A stretch of 10,854 bases of DNA, from NCBI GenBank assembly GCA_035280345.1, contig DATEGA010000043.1:1-10854 (forward strand), in the 5' to 3' direction. Source of the stretch: DASSJF01 sp035280345 (GTDB lineage: Bacteria > Sysuimicrobiota > Sysuimicrobiia > Sysuimicrobiales > Segetimicrobiaceae). A program made the translations under genes and the position numbers. Below, in pieces: positions 1-7,161 of this stretch; the first letter of the stretch is position 1, and each line of letters opens with the position of its first letter. The notes under the pieces are model-generated. The model was not told the DNA's origin, ran no database searches, and worked only from the letters and a program-made list of their open reading frames with translations.

Positions 1-1
1 G

Positions 2-73
2 GCGGCGTCTCCGGAGGGCGGCGCGGCGGTGGCGGCACGCGCCGGCACGGCGGCCCGCCGGCAGATGCGGTAG
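2..73 (+). CDS. Possible C-terminal tail of an upstream gene (partial)
   Basis: A frame open from the left edge gives 23 residues ending MR before a TAG at 71-73. The tail is rich in Ala, Gly and Arg. It stops 15 bases before the next start codon, and the Shine-Dalgarno of that gene lies in the gap, which is the usual spacing inside an operon. The fragment is too short and low in complexity to assign to a family. GC-rich DNA gives short open frames by chance, so this could be noncoding. Confidence 0.35.
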   Translation, partial: AASPEGGAAVAARAGTAARRQMR

Positions 74-88
74 AGACGGAGGAGAGCG

Positions 89-1294
89 ATGAGTCCCAGC
101 CAGACCGGCAACGATGCCCTGTCGCTCAAGACCCGTGCGCTCGCGGCGCTCGAAGCGGTCGCGGCGGAGGCACGCGAACTCGCCCTGCGGATACACGCCC
201 ACCCGGAGATCGGCTTCGAGGAGCGCCAGGCGGTTGCGTGGGTGAGCGAAGCGCTCGAGCGCCACGGCTACCGCGTGCAGCGGGGGATCGCCAAGATCGA
301 GACCGCGATCGTGGCGAGGGCCCAGGGCCGCGGGCCCGGCCCGACTGTGGGCCTCATCGCGGAATACGACGCGCTTCCGGGACTCGGCCACGCCTGCGGC
401 CACAACCTCATGGCCGCCGGGATGATGGCCGCGGCCGCCGCGTTGCGCTCGGTCCTGCCGGATCTCCTCGGGACGGTCGCCTACTATGGCACGCCCGCCG
501 AAGAAGGCGGCGGCGGTAAGATCCTAATGCTCGAGCGCGGGGCGTTCGACGGCCTCGACGTAGCCCTTCAGTATCATGCCGGCGACGACGCCTCGGTCGC
601 GACCGGCTGCCTCGCGATCCAGCGCGTGGACGTCCGGTTCACGGGAAGACCTTCGCACGCCGCGGCCGGTCCGTGGAAGGGCATCAACGCGCTCGACGCG
701 GTGATCCTCACGTTCAACGGCATCGGCGCGCTGCGGCAGCAGCTGCGCCCCGACGGGCGGATCCACGGGATCATCCGGGATGGCGGCCAGGCGGTCAACA
801 TCATTCCGGAGCGGGCGGCCGCGGAGTTCGGCGTGCGGGCCGCGGACGGCGAGTACGTTCGCTACCTCGCGGAGCGCGTCGAAGCCTGCGCCCGCGCAGC
901 GGCCGAGGCGACCGGCGCCCGTGTCGAGACCTCGCGGGGTGTGTTCCTCGACTCGCTGCGGTACGTGCCGGCGCTCGCCGGGATCGTGCGCGACAACTCG
1001 GCGGCCCTGGGCTTCGAGATGGACGAGCGGTTCGTTGGCGCCTCCACCGACCTCGGCAACCTGAGCCAGGCCGTGCCGACGATCAGCTACACTCTCCCGA
1101 CGTGCGCCCCGGGGGTCGGCATGCACACGCGGGAGGCGCTCGAAGCCGGCAAAGCCGAGATCGGCCTCACCGGCATGCTGAACGACGCCAAGGTCATGGT
1201 GATGTCGGCGATCGACCTGCTGGCCTCCCCGGACGCGCTCGAGCGGGTCCGGGCGGACTTCCACGGGAACTCGGAGGCCGTCCCCCGCGCTTAA
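89..1294 (+). CDS. M20D-family amidohydrolase / metallopeptidase (AbgB-like)
   Basis: Predicted cytoplasmic zinc amidohydrolase that cleaves an amide bond, for example in N-acyl amino acids, dipeptides or p-aminobenzoyl-glutamate. The M20D signature is clear: EYDALPGLGHACGHN around residues 92-106 (metal ligands Cys103 and His105), the Glu pair in PAEEGGGGK (138-139), YHAGD (His163) and a late His in GMHTREA (His346). The inserted dimerisation domain spans roughly residues 175-290. The length of 401 residues is normal for the family. A GGAGGAG ribosome site at 78-84 supports this start. There is no signal peptide. The substrate cannot be read from sequence; the AbgB-like call rests on the CGHN-type motif. 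A DUF1800 gene follows 58 bases downstream, so cotranscription is possible but less tight than for the next pair. Confidence 0.9.
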   Translation: MSPSQTGNDALSLKTRALAALEAVAAEARELALRIHAHPEIGFEERQAVAWVSEALERHGYRVQRGIAKIETAIVARAQGRGPGPTVGLIAEYDALPGLGHACGHNLMAAGMMAAAAALRSVLPDLLGTVAYYGTPAEEGGGGKILMLERGAFDGLDVALQYHAGDDASVATGCLAIQRVDVRFTGRPSHAAAGPWKGINALDAVILTFNGIGALRQQLRPDGRIHGIIRDGGQAVNIIPERAAAEFGVRAADGEYVRYLAERVEACARAAAEATGARVETSRGVFLDSLRYVPALAGIVRDNSAALGFEMDERFVGASTDLGNLSQAVPTISYTLPTCAPGVGMHTREALEAGKAEIGLTGMLNDAKVMVMSAIDLLASPDALERVRADFHGNSEAVPRA

Positions 1295-1303
1295 GGAAGG
1301 CAG

Positions 1304-1323
1304 CCGCGCCGGTGGCGGCGCGG
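1304..1323 (+). terminator. GC hairpin between amidohydrolase and DUF1800 gene
   Basis: A 7-base perfect stem (CCGCGCC at 1304-1310, GGCGCGG at 1317-1323) with a 6-base loop, followed only by the weakly T-rich GTTCGTTCT. It could be a weak terminator or attenuator, or a processing site within one transcript. In DNA this GC-rich such a stem can also arise by chance. Confidence 0.3.
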
Positions 1324-1352
1324 GTTCGTTCTGGGAGGAGGGAGGTCATCGC

Positions 1353-2756
1353 ATGCCCGGGGCTCTCGACCCGTTTGTTCCCTCGGCCGGTGATCCGTGG
1401 GACGCCCGCAAGGCCGCGCATCTCCTGCGCCGCACCGGATTCGGTCCGCTGCCCGACGAGGTGGACCGCGCCGTCGCGGCAGGGCCGGAGCGCACGGTGG
1501 ACGCGATCTTCGCGTTTCCACCGGACCCGGTGCCGCCGGCGGTCTTCGACGACGTCCGGGGCGCCGAGCAGCAGCTTGAGTCGACGCTCGACACGCTGCG
1601 CGCCACGAGGCAGCCGATCAACCTCCAGACGCACCCCGAACTTCGCGGCCTGTACCAAGAGGTCGGGCGCCGGCACGGGCGCGCGATCGTCGGCCTCGCC
1701 GGGTGGTGGCTTGAACGGATGGCAACCTCCCCCGCTCCGTTGCAGGAGAAGCTCGTGCTCTTCTGGCACGGCCACTTCACCAGCGCGTTCGGCGACGTGC
1801 ACGACGCGATTGCGATGTTCAATCAGAACCAGCTCTTCCGGCGCAACGCCGCCGGCAATTTCGCGCGCCTGCTCGACGGCGTGGCGCGCGACTCGGCGAT
1901 GCTGCGGTACCTCAACAACGACGCGAACCGGAAGGGCCACCCCAACGAGAACTGGGCGCGCGAGCTCATGGAGCTGTTCACGATGGGGATCGGCCACTAC
2001 ACGGAAGACGACGTAAAGGAGTCCGCCCGGGCGTGGACGGGCTGGACGCTGCGCGACTACCGCACCGGCGACGACCGTCGCGCGTTCGCGTTCAAGCCCA
2101 TGATCCACGACGGTGGACCGAAGGTCTTCCTCGGGCAGGCCGGCGCGTGGGACGGCGCCGACATCATGCGGATTATCCTCGCGCAGGACGCGACGCCGCG
2201 GTGGATCGCCCGTAAGATGGCCGTCTTCTTTGTTTCCCCGACTCCCGACCCATCGATCGTGGACGCGATGGCGCGCCAGCTGCGGGCGTCCGCCTACGAT
2301 CTCGCCCCGATGCTGAAGACGGTCTTCCGGTCGCGGGCCTTTTACCGACCGGACGTGATGCTCTCGCAGGTGAAGGGTCCGGTTGAGTTCTCGGTGGGCG
2401 CCGTGCGCCACCTCGGGATGAACGCGCCCGACTGGGTGCGCATCTTCAACGCGGCGGGCGTGATGGGCCAGCGCCTCTTCTTCCCGCCGAACGTGGCGGG
2501 CTGGCACGGCGGCACCGCGTGGATCAACGCGGGGACGATCTTTGCGCGCACCGACCTGGCCTCGGCGCTCGTCTCGGGGCGCCTCGGTCCGGTGAGTGAC
2601 GCGGCGTTTCCGACGCTCGACGCCGCCGTCACCCGGCTGCTGGCACGCCCCCTCGCGCCCCACCGGCACGGCACGCTCGCCCTCGCGACCGGCGGGCAGG
2701 CCTCCCGCACGGCCCTGCACCTGTTGATGAGCATGCCCGAGTACTTGGTCGCGTGA
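1353..2756 (+). CDS. DUF1800 domain-containing protein
   Basis: A 467-residue member of the DUF1800 family, of unknown biochemical role. Family hallmarks run in order: AAHLLRRTGFGP (21-32), LVLFWHGHFTSAF (134-146), NENWARELMELFTMG (198-212) followed by GHYTEDDVKESARAWTGW (214-231), QVKGPVEF (339-346), FPPNVAGWHGG (377-387) and a terminal MPEYLV (461-466). The start is set by GGAGG at 1341-1345, seven bases upstream. No signal peptide is visible, although its DUF1501 partner has one. The partner starts 28 bases downstream, and DUF1800-DUF1501 adjacency is a widely seen arrangement, so the two products probably act together. Function is not known; a role in exported or cell-surface processes is inferred from the partner's export signal. 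Confidence 0.92.
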   Translation: MPGALDPFVPSAGDPWDARKAAHLLRRTGFGPLPDEVDRAVAAGPERTVDAIFAFPPDPVPPAVFDDVRGAEQQLESTLDTLRATRQPINLQTHPELRGLYQEVGRRHGRAIVGLAGWWLERMATSPAPLQEKLVLFWHGHFTSAFGDVHDAIAMFNQNQLFRRNAAGNFARLLDGVARDSAMLRYLNNDANRKGHPNENWARELMELFTMGIGHYTEDDVKESARAWTGWTLRDYRTGDDRRAFAFKPMIHDGGPKVFLGQAGAWDGADIMRIILAQDATPRWIARKMAVFFVSPTPDPSIVDAMARQLRASAYDLAPMLKTVFRSRAFYRPDVMLSQVKGPVEFSVGAVRHLGMNAPDWVRIFNAAGVMGQRLFFPPNVAGWHGGTAWINAGTIFARTDLASALVSGRLGPVSDAAFPTLDAAVTRLLARPLAPHRHGTLALATGGQASRTALHLLMSMPEYLVA

Positions 2757-2784
2757 CGCCGCGCAACGAGGGGAGAAACGTCGT

Positions 2785-4074
2785 ATGCGAAGCATGAACA
2801 CCCGCCGCGAGTTTCTGGCCAAGGGACTGACGATTCTTGCCGCCGGCGCTACCGCGCCGATGTTTCTCACCCGCACCGCGCTCGCCCTCAACAACCCGTG
2901 GGACCTCCGTCTGACGGCGGCGGCCGCGGGCCGGCCGGATTGGCCGACGCTCGTGGTCGTGCAGCTCGGCGGCGGGAACGACGGCCTGAACACGGTCGTG
3001 CCGTTCGTGCGCGACGAGTACTACCGGGCCCGGCCGAAGCTTGCGGTGCCGCAGCAGAAAGTCCTCAGGCTCACGGACGAAGTGGGCCTGCACCCGGCCC
3101 TCACGGCGCTGAAGAGCGCTTACGACGACGGGCGCGTCGCGGTCGTGCAGGGTGTCGGCTACCCGAACCCCAACCGCAGCCATTTCCGGTCGATGGAAAT
3201 CTGGCAGACCGCCGATCCGGCCGGGACCGGGCCGAAGACCGGCTGGCTCGGCCGGCTCTTCGACAGCGAGTGCCCCGACTGCGGTTCGAACGCGGGGATG
3301 ACACTGTCGGCGGAGATGCCGCTGGCGATGCAAGGCGACGCCGCCAAGGTAGTCGCGGTCGACGACGTCTCCCGGTTTGGCTTCCACCCGGTCCAGGGCG
3401 GTGGCGCTCCGGAGGTCGACGCATTCAAGCGCCTGATTCAACCGGTGCCCGGTGAGGAGCCGCTCGTCGACTTCCTCACGCACACCGAGATGAACGCGAT
3501 GCTCGCCGCGGCCGACCTCAACAAGCTGGCCGGCCGGCTCGCGCAGGACGCCGGCTCCGGCTATCCGCGGGATCCCTTCTCGCAGAAGCTGCGGGTCGTC
3601 GCCGAACTGATCGCGGCCGGATCGCCGACGCGCGTCTACTACGTCGGCCTGGGCGGGTTCGATACGCACGTCACGCAGGCCGGCCGCCATGACCGGCTGC
3701 TCGAGTCGATGGGCGCGGCCCTTGGCGCCTTCCTCGGCGACCTCCAGACGAAAGGCATCCAGGACAAGGTGCTGCTGATGACCTTCTCCGAGTTCGGCCG
3801 GCGCGTGGCGGAAAACGCTTCCGGCGGGACCGACCACGGCACGGCCGCGCCGATGCTGCTCGTCGGAGGCCAGGTCAAACCCGGGATCCACGGCATCCAC
3901 CCGAGCCTGAGCGACCTCGACCAGGGCGATCTGAAGTACCAGATCGATTTCCGCAGTGTCTACAGCACGGTGCTCGAGCAGTGGCTCGGCGTGCGGAGCG
4001 ATCCGATCCTCGGCGGCAAATTCGATCCGCTGGATGTGATCAAGCCGCACGTCGCGGCGTCGGCGGGAAGCTAG
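2785..4074 (+). CDS. DUF1501 domain-containing protein with Tat signal
   Basis: A 429-residue DUF1501 protein, a family distantly related to the alkaline phosphatase/sulfatase fold. The N-terminus is a twin-arginine signal: NTRREFLAKG (5-14), then a hydrophobic stretch (about 15-29) and a likely cleavage near ALA (32-34). The folded protein is thus predicted to be exported by Tat. Hallmarks are VVVQLGGGNDGLNTVVPF (57-74), YPNPNRSHFRSMEIWQ (126-141), GGFDTHVTQAGRH (290-302) and MTFSEFGRRVAEN (332-344) followed by GGTDHGTAAPMLLVGG (347-362). AGGGGAG at 2769-2775 with nine bases of spacing supports the first ATG; a second ATG lies three codons in. It is the last gene of the unit, followed by a strong hairpin. 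No enzymatic activity can be asserted. Confidence 0.92.
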   Translation: MRSMNTRREFLAKGLTILAAGATAPMFLTRTALALNNPWDLRLTAAAAGRPDWPTLVVVQLGGGNDGLNTVVPFVRDEYYRARPKLAVPQQKVLRLTDEVGLHPALTALKSAYDDGRVAVVQGVGYPNPNRSHFRSMEIWQTADPAGTGPKTGWLGRLFDSECPDCGSNAGMTLSAEMPLAMQGDAAKVVAVDDVSRFGFHPVQGGGAPEVDAFKRLIQPVPGEEPLVDFLTHTEMNAMLAAADLNKLAGRLAQDAGSGYPRDPFSQKLRVVAELIAAGSPTRVYYVGLGGFDTHVTQAGRHDRLLESMGAALGAFLGDLQTKGIQDKVLLMTFSEFGRRVAENASGGTDHGTAAPMLLVGGQVKPGIHGIHPSLSDLDQGDLKYQIDFRSVYSTVLEQWLGVRSDPILGGKFDPLDVIKPHVAASAGS

Positions 4075-4099
4075 CGCCTCACGGCAACGGGGCAGTTCT

Positions 4100-4125
4100 G
4101 CGGCCGGCGAGACCTCGCCGGCCGC
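4100..4125 (+). terminator. Strong GC hairpin after the DUF1501 gene
   Basis: Two perfectly complementary 12-base arms, GCGGCCGGCGAG (4100-4111) and CTCGCCGGCCGC (4114-4125). In practice this folds as a 10-base stem with a six-base loop. It lies 25 bases past the DUF1501 stop and between convergent genes, and it can fold in RNA from either strand. No U-tract follows, so it is not a textbook intrinsic terminator. It may act as a transcription-end barrier or an mRNA 3' stabiliser. Confidence 0.6.
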
Positions 4126-4143
4126 GTCATTGGTACGACCCGT

Positions 4144-4169
4144 ACGCCCGGGGTTCGTCTACCGGGCGT
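4144..4169 (-). terminator. Second hairpin, overlapping the stop of the CCPC gene
   Basis: An 8-base stem (ACGCCCGG at 4144-4151, CCGGGCGT at 4162-4169) with a 10-base loop. The stop codon of the minus-strand gene (4159-4161) lies inside the loop. On the plus strand the stem is followed by GAGGCAGCTTTTCC, which has a short T-run. It can form in transcripts of either direction and together with the hairpin at 4100-4125 may give two-way termination. Confidence 0.45.
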
Positions 4170-4527
4170 GAGGCAGCTTTTCCGCGATCCGGCCTTTGAA
4201 CTCCGCCAGTAGAAACGACTTGATGCCTTCCGCGCCGGTCATGCGGACGGTGATCGGGCCCCCCTCCGCTGCGAACTCCACCGCAAACGCGATGCACGGG
4301 CAGCACAGGCGCTCGAGGGTGATCCATTCTGTGATCATGGGGGCCGGCGCGGCATTTCCACCGCCCCCGGCCGCAGGCACGGATCCCACGGGGAACCGCA
4401 GGCGGAAGCCGTCGGGTAGTTCCTCCGCCTGCCCGCACGCTTCGAAGACCTGCGCGACGAGGTCGCGGAGCCGCTCGCGCTGGTCCGGCGTGAACACCGA
4501 CAGGTCGCAGGCAAAGACGGTCGCCAT
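4159..4527 (-). CDS. Small conserved protein with a CCPC cysteine motif
   Basis: A 122-residue soluble protein resembling an uncharacterised family in which an E-R-x-C-C-P-F-L-x-F type motif precedes a C-terminal beta-rich segment. Here the motif reads LERLCCPCIAF (71-81), with Cys75, Cys76 and an extra Cys78; Cys7 and Cys31 lie in the N-terminal half. The C-terminal part (ITVRMTGAEGIKSFL, 92-106) matches the usual ending of such proteins. A Gly/Pro/Ala linker (about 50-63) separates the halves. The cysteine cluster suggests metal or thiol chemistry, but this is inference. There is no convincing ribosome site before the ATG. It lies 31 bases downstream of the 168-residue gene and is probably cotranscribed with it. 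Confidence 0.75.
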   Translation of the reverse strand: MATVFACDLSVFTPDQRERLRDLVAQVFEACGQAEELPDGFRLRFPVGSVPAAGGGGNAAPAPMITEWITLERLCCPCIAFAVEFAAEGGPITVRMTGAEGIKSFLLAEFKGRIAEKLPHAR

Positions 4528-4558
4528 GGCACTGTAACAACGAGCGGTGGAACAGCCG

Positions 4559-5065
4559 TTATTCCGGCTTTGCGTTGGCGGCCGCGACGATGGCGTTGCG
4601 CAGCACGCCGACGATCTCGAGGATGCTGTTGCCGAGGATCAGGGCTTTGCTGCTCGGGACGTCGTGCCCCGGCAGTGTGACGAGGTACGGCGGCGCGTGC
4701 GGCGGCAGCCGCGGCAGCGGCTCGAAGGCGTCGCGCGCCAGCCTCGACGCGAGGGTCTCGAGCGCGGCGAGTCGGTCCGCCAGCACAGGCGGCGTCTCGT
4801 CCGCCACGGCGCCGGGCGGCGCGTCGCCGTCCGGCAGGGCGGCCGGCAGTAGGCGTCGGGCCTCGGCGAACGCCCGCGCGAGGTCGGCGAACACGTTGCG
4901 CACCTCGTCGTCGTAGGAACGCCCGACGCCCGTGTGCGGATAGTCCGGCCGCGCCTTCTTCAGTGGTTCATACTGGGACAGCATGCGGAGGTCGTGCGCC
5001 CGGCGCTCGAGCAGCGCGAGCGCCGTCCAGATCTCGCGCAAGGACGCTTCATCCAGAGCAGGCAT
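4559..5065 (-). CDS. Hypothetical helical protein, 168 residues
   Basis: Not recognised. The N-terminal half (about 5-75) and the segment 93-114 look strongly helical, separated by an acidic, Pro/Ala-rich linker (76-94). A proline-rich stretch (117-133) precedes a hydrophobic C-terminal helix (about 140-163, SKALILGNSILEIVGVLRNA) that could pack in an oligomer or touch the membrane. There is no signal peptide and no cysteine. The ATG at 5065 has no Shine-Dalgarno, but a promoter (TTGACG at 5101-5096, TACGAT at 5077-5072) would start transcription at about this A, so the message is probably leaderless. The frame stays open upstream to 5953, but that part is antisense to the reductase gene and is not believed to be coding. 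The CCPC gene follows 31 bases downstream. Confidence 0.65.
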   Translation of the reverse strand: MPALDEASLREIWTALALLERRAHDLRMLSQYEPLKKARPDYPHTGVGRSYDDEVRNVFADLARAFAEARRLLPAALPDGDAPPGAVADETPPVLADRLAALETLASRLARDAFEPLPRLPPHAPPYLVTLPGHDVPSSKALILGNSILEIVGVLRNAIVAAANAKPE

Positions 5066-5071
5066 GCCAGC

Positions 5072-5101
5072 ATCGTAGTAACAATCCACGGCACCCGTCA
5101 A
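5072..5101 (-). promoter_or_regulatory. Sigma70-type promoter, leaderless geometry
   Basis: Minus-strand TTGACG (5101-5096), an 18-base spacer and TACGAT (5077-5072). Only six bases separate the -10 box from the ATG at 5065, so the expected start point is the A of the start codon. This would explain the missing ribosome site. Confidence 0.55.
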
Positions 5102-5170
5102 TTCACGGCCGCCGACTTCGACTGAGGGAAACCGGCCGCTCCTCCCTGAAGGAAATCGTGTGAGACATCG

Positions 5171-6037
5171 GTGAACGGCGCAGGCTGGAAGCGGACCCTC
5201 TCTCTGCCTTCGTCCGTTAAACTCGTGTGGCACGCCGCGGAACCGCATCCGCGGGACGTACCGCTCGAAGAGTTGTATGCGCGCATCGAGGTCCCGCCCG
5301 GGCCGGACGGCCTGCCCTCCGTCATCGCCAACATGGTCATGACCCAAAACGGCGAGGCGGCGATCGACGGCAAGGCGGCGCCGATCGGCACGCCGGTCGA
5401 CCGGTTCATCCTCGGCCGGCTGCGCGTGTCCGCCGACGTGCTTCTCACCGGCGCCGGCACTGTGCTGGCCGAGGACGTCACCGCCCTCGTGCCCGAACGG
5501 GACGTGCCGCGGCGGACGGCCGCGGGCCGGCCGCCCCATCCCCTCGGGGCGCTGCTGGCGACGGATCTCGCGTGGAGCGACGAGGTGCTGTCCCGGCAGT
5601 TTTTCACCGAGCAGCGGTTCGAGCGGCTCATTATCACCGGGCACCGGCCGACGGCGGACCAGGTCCGGCGTCTCGAAGCCCGCGGCGTCGAGGTCTTGCG
5701 CGTCGACGCGGGTCCGGATGGGCGTCCAAAGGCGCGCGCCGCGGTTCAGGCGCTCGCCGGCCGCGGCGCCCGCCTCATCCTGACGGAAGGCGGCCCGCGC
5801 GTCCTGGCGTCGCTGATGCGGGAGCGCCTGGTCGTCGACTACTTTCTGACGACGAGTCCGCTGGTCACGGCGGAGCCGCATGCATTGATGCCGATCGTCG
5901 GGCACGTGGCCGCGGGCGGCCGGCCCGTGCTGCTGTCGCGGCTCAGCCGGCACGAGTACGAGTTCCGCGACCCGGAGACGGGTGCGCCGTTGATCGAAGC
6001 GTACGATCGGTTTCGCGTCGTCTATCCCAACGCGTAA
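5171..6037 (+). CDS. RibD C-terminal-domain / dihydrofolate-reductase-family protein
   Basis: Predicted NADPH-dependent reductase of the RibD_C fold, the reductase half of the riboflavin enzyme RibD and of many stand-alone pyrimidine-reductase-like proteins. The domain covers about residues 49-285: VIANMVMTQNGEAAIDG (51-67), VLLTGAGTVLAED (90-102), where the Gly-rich loop contacts NADPH in the family, and LILTEGGPRVLASLM (202-216). The deaminase domain of full RibD is absent. The length of 288 residues fits stand-alone members. The chosen GTG at 5171 is the most upstream start after a TGA at 5147-5149, but its ribosome site is poor (AAGGAA 16 bases away); GTG at 5225 is an alternative. The M20 gene begins 17 bases downstream, so the two form an operon. 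The substrate is unknown; a role in riboflavin synthesis is possible but unproven without other rib genes nearby. Confidence 0.85.
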   Translation: MNGAGWKRTLSLPSSVKLVWHAAEPHPRDVPLEELYARIEVPPGPDGLPSVIANMVMTQNGEAAIDGKAAPIGTPVDRFILGRLRVSADVLLTGAGTVLAEDVTALVPERDVPRRTAAGRPPHPLGALLATDLAWSDEVLSRQFFTEQRFERLIITGHRPTADQVRRLEARGVEVLRVDAGPDGRPKARAAVQALAGRGARLILTEGGPRVLASLMRERLVVDYFLTTSPLVTAEPHALMPIVGHVAAGGRPVLLSRLSRHEYEFRDPETGAPLIEAYDRFRVVYPNA

Positions 6038-6054
6038 GGGGGGATCGATCCATC

Positions 6055-7161
6055 ATGGACATGGCCACATACCTCGAGCGGACACTCTGCGATCTGATTG
6101 CGATCCGCAGCGTGACCGGCGAAGAGGCGGCGATTTCGCAGTACATCCACGAGTCGCTGGCGCACGCGGACGTCCGCGTCGAGCGCGATGCCGAAGGCAA
6201 CGTGACGGCCGAGGTGGGGTCCGGTGACCGGCTGTTGGTCGTAAACGGACACATGGACACCGTTCCGCCGGTGGACGGCTGGACCCAAGACCCCTTCTCT
6301 CCGCGGCTCGAGAACGGACGCGTCACCGGCCTCGGCGCCTCCGACATGAAGGCCGGCCTCGCGTGCATGATGTGGCTCGCCCAGCACGTGCGGCCCAACG
6401 TCCGGACGTGGTTCGCATTTACGAACAACGAGGAGGGCGGCGCCGTGACGCCGCGCAACGGGGTGCGCCGGTTGATCGGCCGGGTCACCCCGGACTACGC
6501 GATCACGACCGAGCCGTCGTACGACGAGACAAAGAAGCGGCTGTCGATCGGCATCGGCTGCCAGGGCCGCGCGATCGGTCATCTGACGGTGATCGGACGC
6601 AGCGGCCATTCATCGGATTGGCGGCGCGCCGACAACGCGATCTACCGTGGCGTCGACGTGATCAAGCGCATCGCCGAGACGGCGTCCCGCCACAAGGCCG
6701 TGGACGTCGCCCCCGGCGTGCAGAGCGTGCCGTCGCTCTCCGTCGTCGCGGCGAAGGCCGGCATCGCGACCAACATCATCCCGGACCGGCTGAGACTCAC
6801 GGTGGACCGGCGCCTCGCGCCGGGCGAGAACTACGGGACGTTCGAGGGCGAACTCCGCGGCTCGATCAACGGCACCACGCATGAACTCGAGATTGAGCAA
6901 CTCTGCCTACCGACGCTCGCGGACCGCAACGGCCGCACGCTGAGCGTCGCGGTTGCCGAACTGACGCGGCTCCAGGGGCACGCGCCGCTGCAGTTCTCGC
7001 AGGGCCGCCAGGATTTGTCGATCTTCGCCGAGCGGACGACCGATTTCGTCAACCTGGGGCCGGGCTCATCGGGGCAGGCGCACAACGCGGGCGAGCATGC
7101 GACGGTCGCGGGCATGGTGGCCGCGGCGACGGCGTTGCGGGCGGTGATCGAAGGAATCTAG
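6055..7161 (+). CDS. M20-family metallopeptidase (ArgE/DapE/CPG2-like)
   Basis: Predicted cytoplasmic di-zinc deacylase or peptidase of 368 residues. Ligand motifs of the family are all present: NGHMDTVPP (64-72, His66), GLGASDMKAG (92-101, Asp97), the catalytic and metal-binding pair in TNNEEGG (Glu126-Glu127), TTEPS (Glu153) and QAHNAGEHA (341-349, His343). The dimerisation domain lies at about 170-285 and contains the typical GRSGHSS (181-187). Start: the frame is open far upstream, but ATG at 6055 follows a GGGGGG purine run (6038-6043) and lies just after the reductase stop; ATG at 6061 is a close alternative. The family includes acetylornithine deacetylase, succinyl-diaminopimelate desuccinylase and carboxypeptidase G2, and the substrate cannot be chosen here. 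The TAG stop overlaps the stop of convergent paaD. Confidence 0.88.
   Translation: MDMATYLERTLCDLIAIRSVTGEEAAISQYIHESLAHADVRVERDAEGNVTAEVGSGDRLLVVNGHMDTVPPVDGWTQDPFSPRLENGRVTGLGASDMKAGLACMMWLAQHVRPNVRTWFAFTNNEEGGAVTPRNGVRRLIGRVTPDYAITTEPSYDETKKRLSIGIGCQGRAIGHLTVIGRSGHSSDWRRADNAIYRGVDVIKRIAETASRHKAVDVAPGVQSVPSLSVVAAKAGIATNIIPDRLRLTVDRRLAPGENYGTFEGELRGSINGTTHELEIEQLCLPTLADRNGRTLSVAVAELTRLQGHAPLQFSQGRQDLSIFAERTTDFVNLGPGSSGQAHNAGEHATVAGMVAAATALRAVIEGI

Noticed and set aside
673..2016. 447-residue plus-strand frame across the amidohydrolase/DUF1800 junction
   Set aside because: It overlaps two well-supported genes in another frame and is Arg-rich without motifs.
1194..2993. 599-residue open frame on the minus strand
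   Set aside because: It lies antisense to the DUF1800 gene and its flanks, is Arg/Pro/Gly-rich with no family features, and is a typical product of high-GC codon bias.
2629..4050. 473-residue open frame on the minus strand
   Set aside because: It is antisense to the DUF1501 gene, which has clear homology; low-complexity composition.
5066..5953. Upstream extension of the 168-residue gene to 464 residues
   Set aside because: The extension is antisense to the RibD-type reductase gene and spans its likely promoter; a start at 5065 with its own promoter is more credible.
6042..6051. Perfect palindrome GGATCGATCC before the M20 gene
   Set aside because: It is short, sits in the ribosome-binding interval of an internal operon gene, and could easily be chance; no second copy was noticed.
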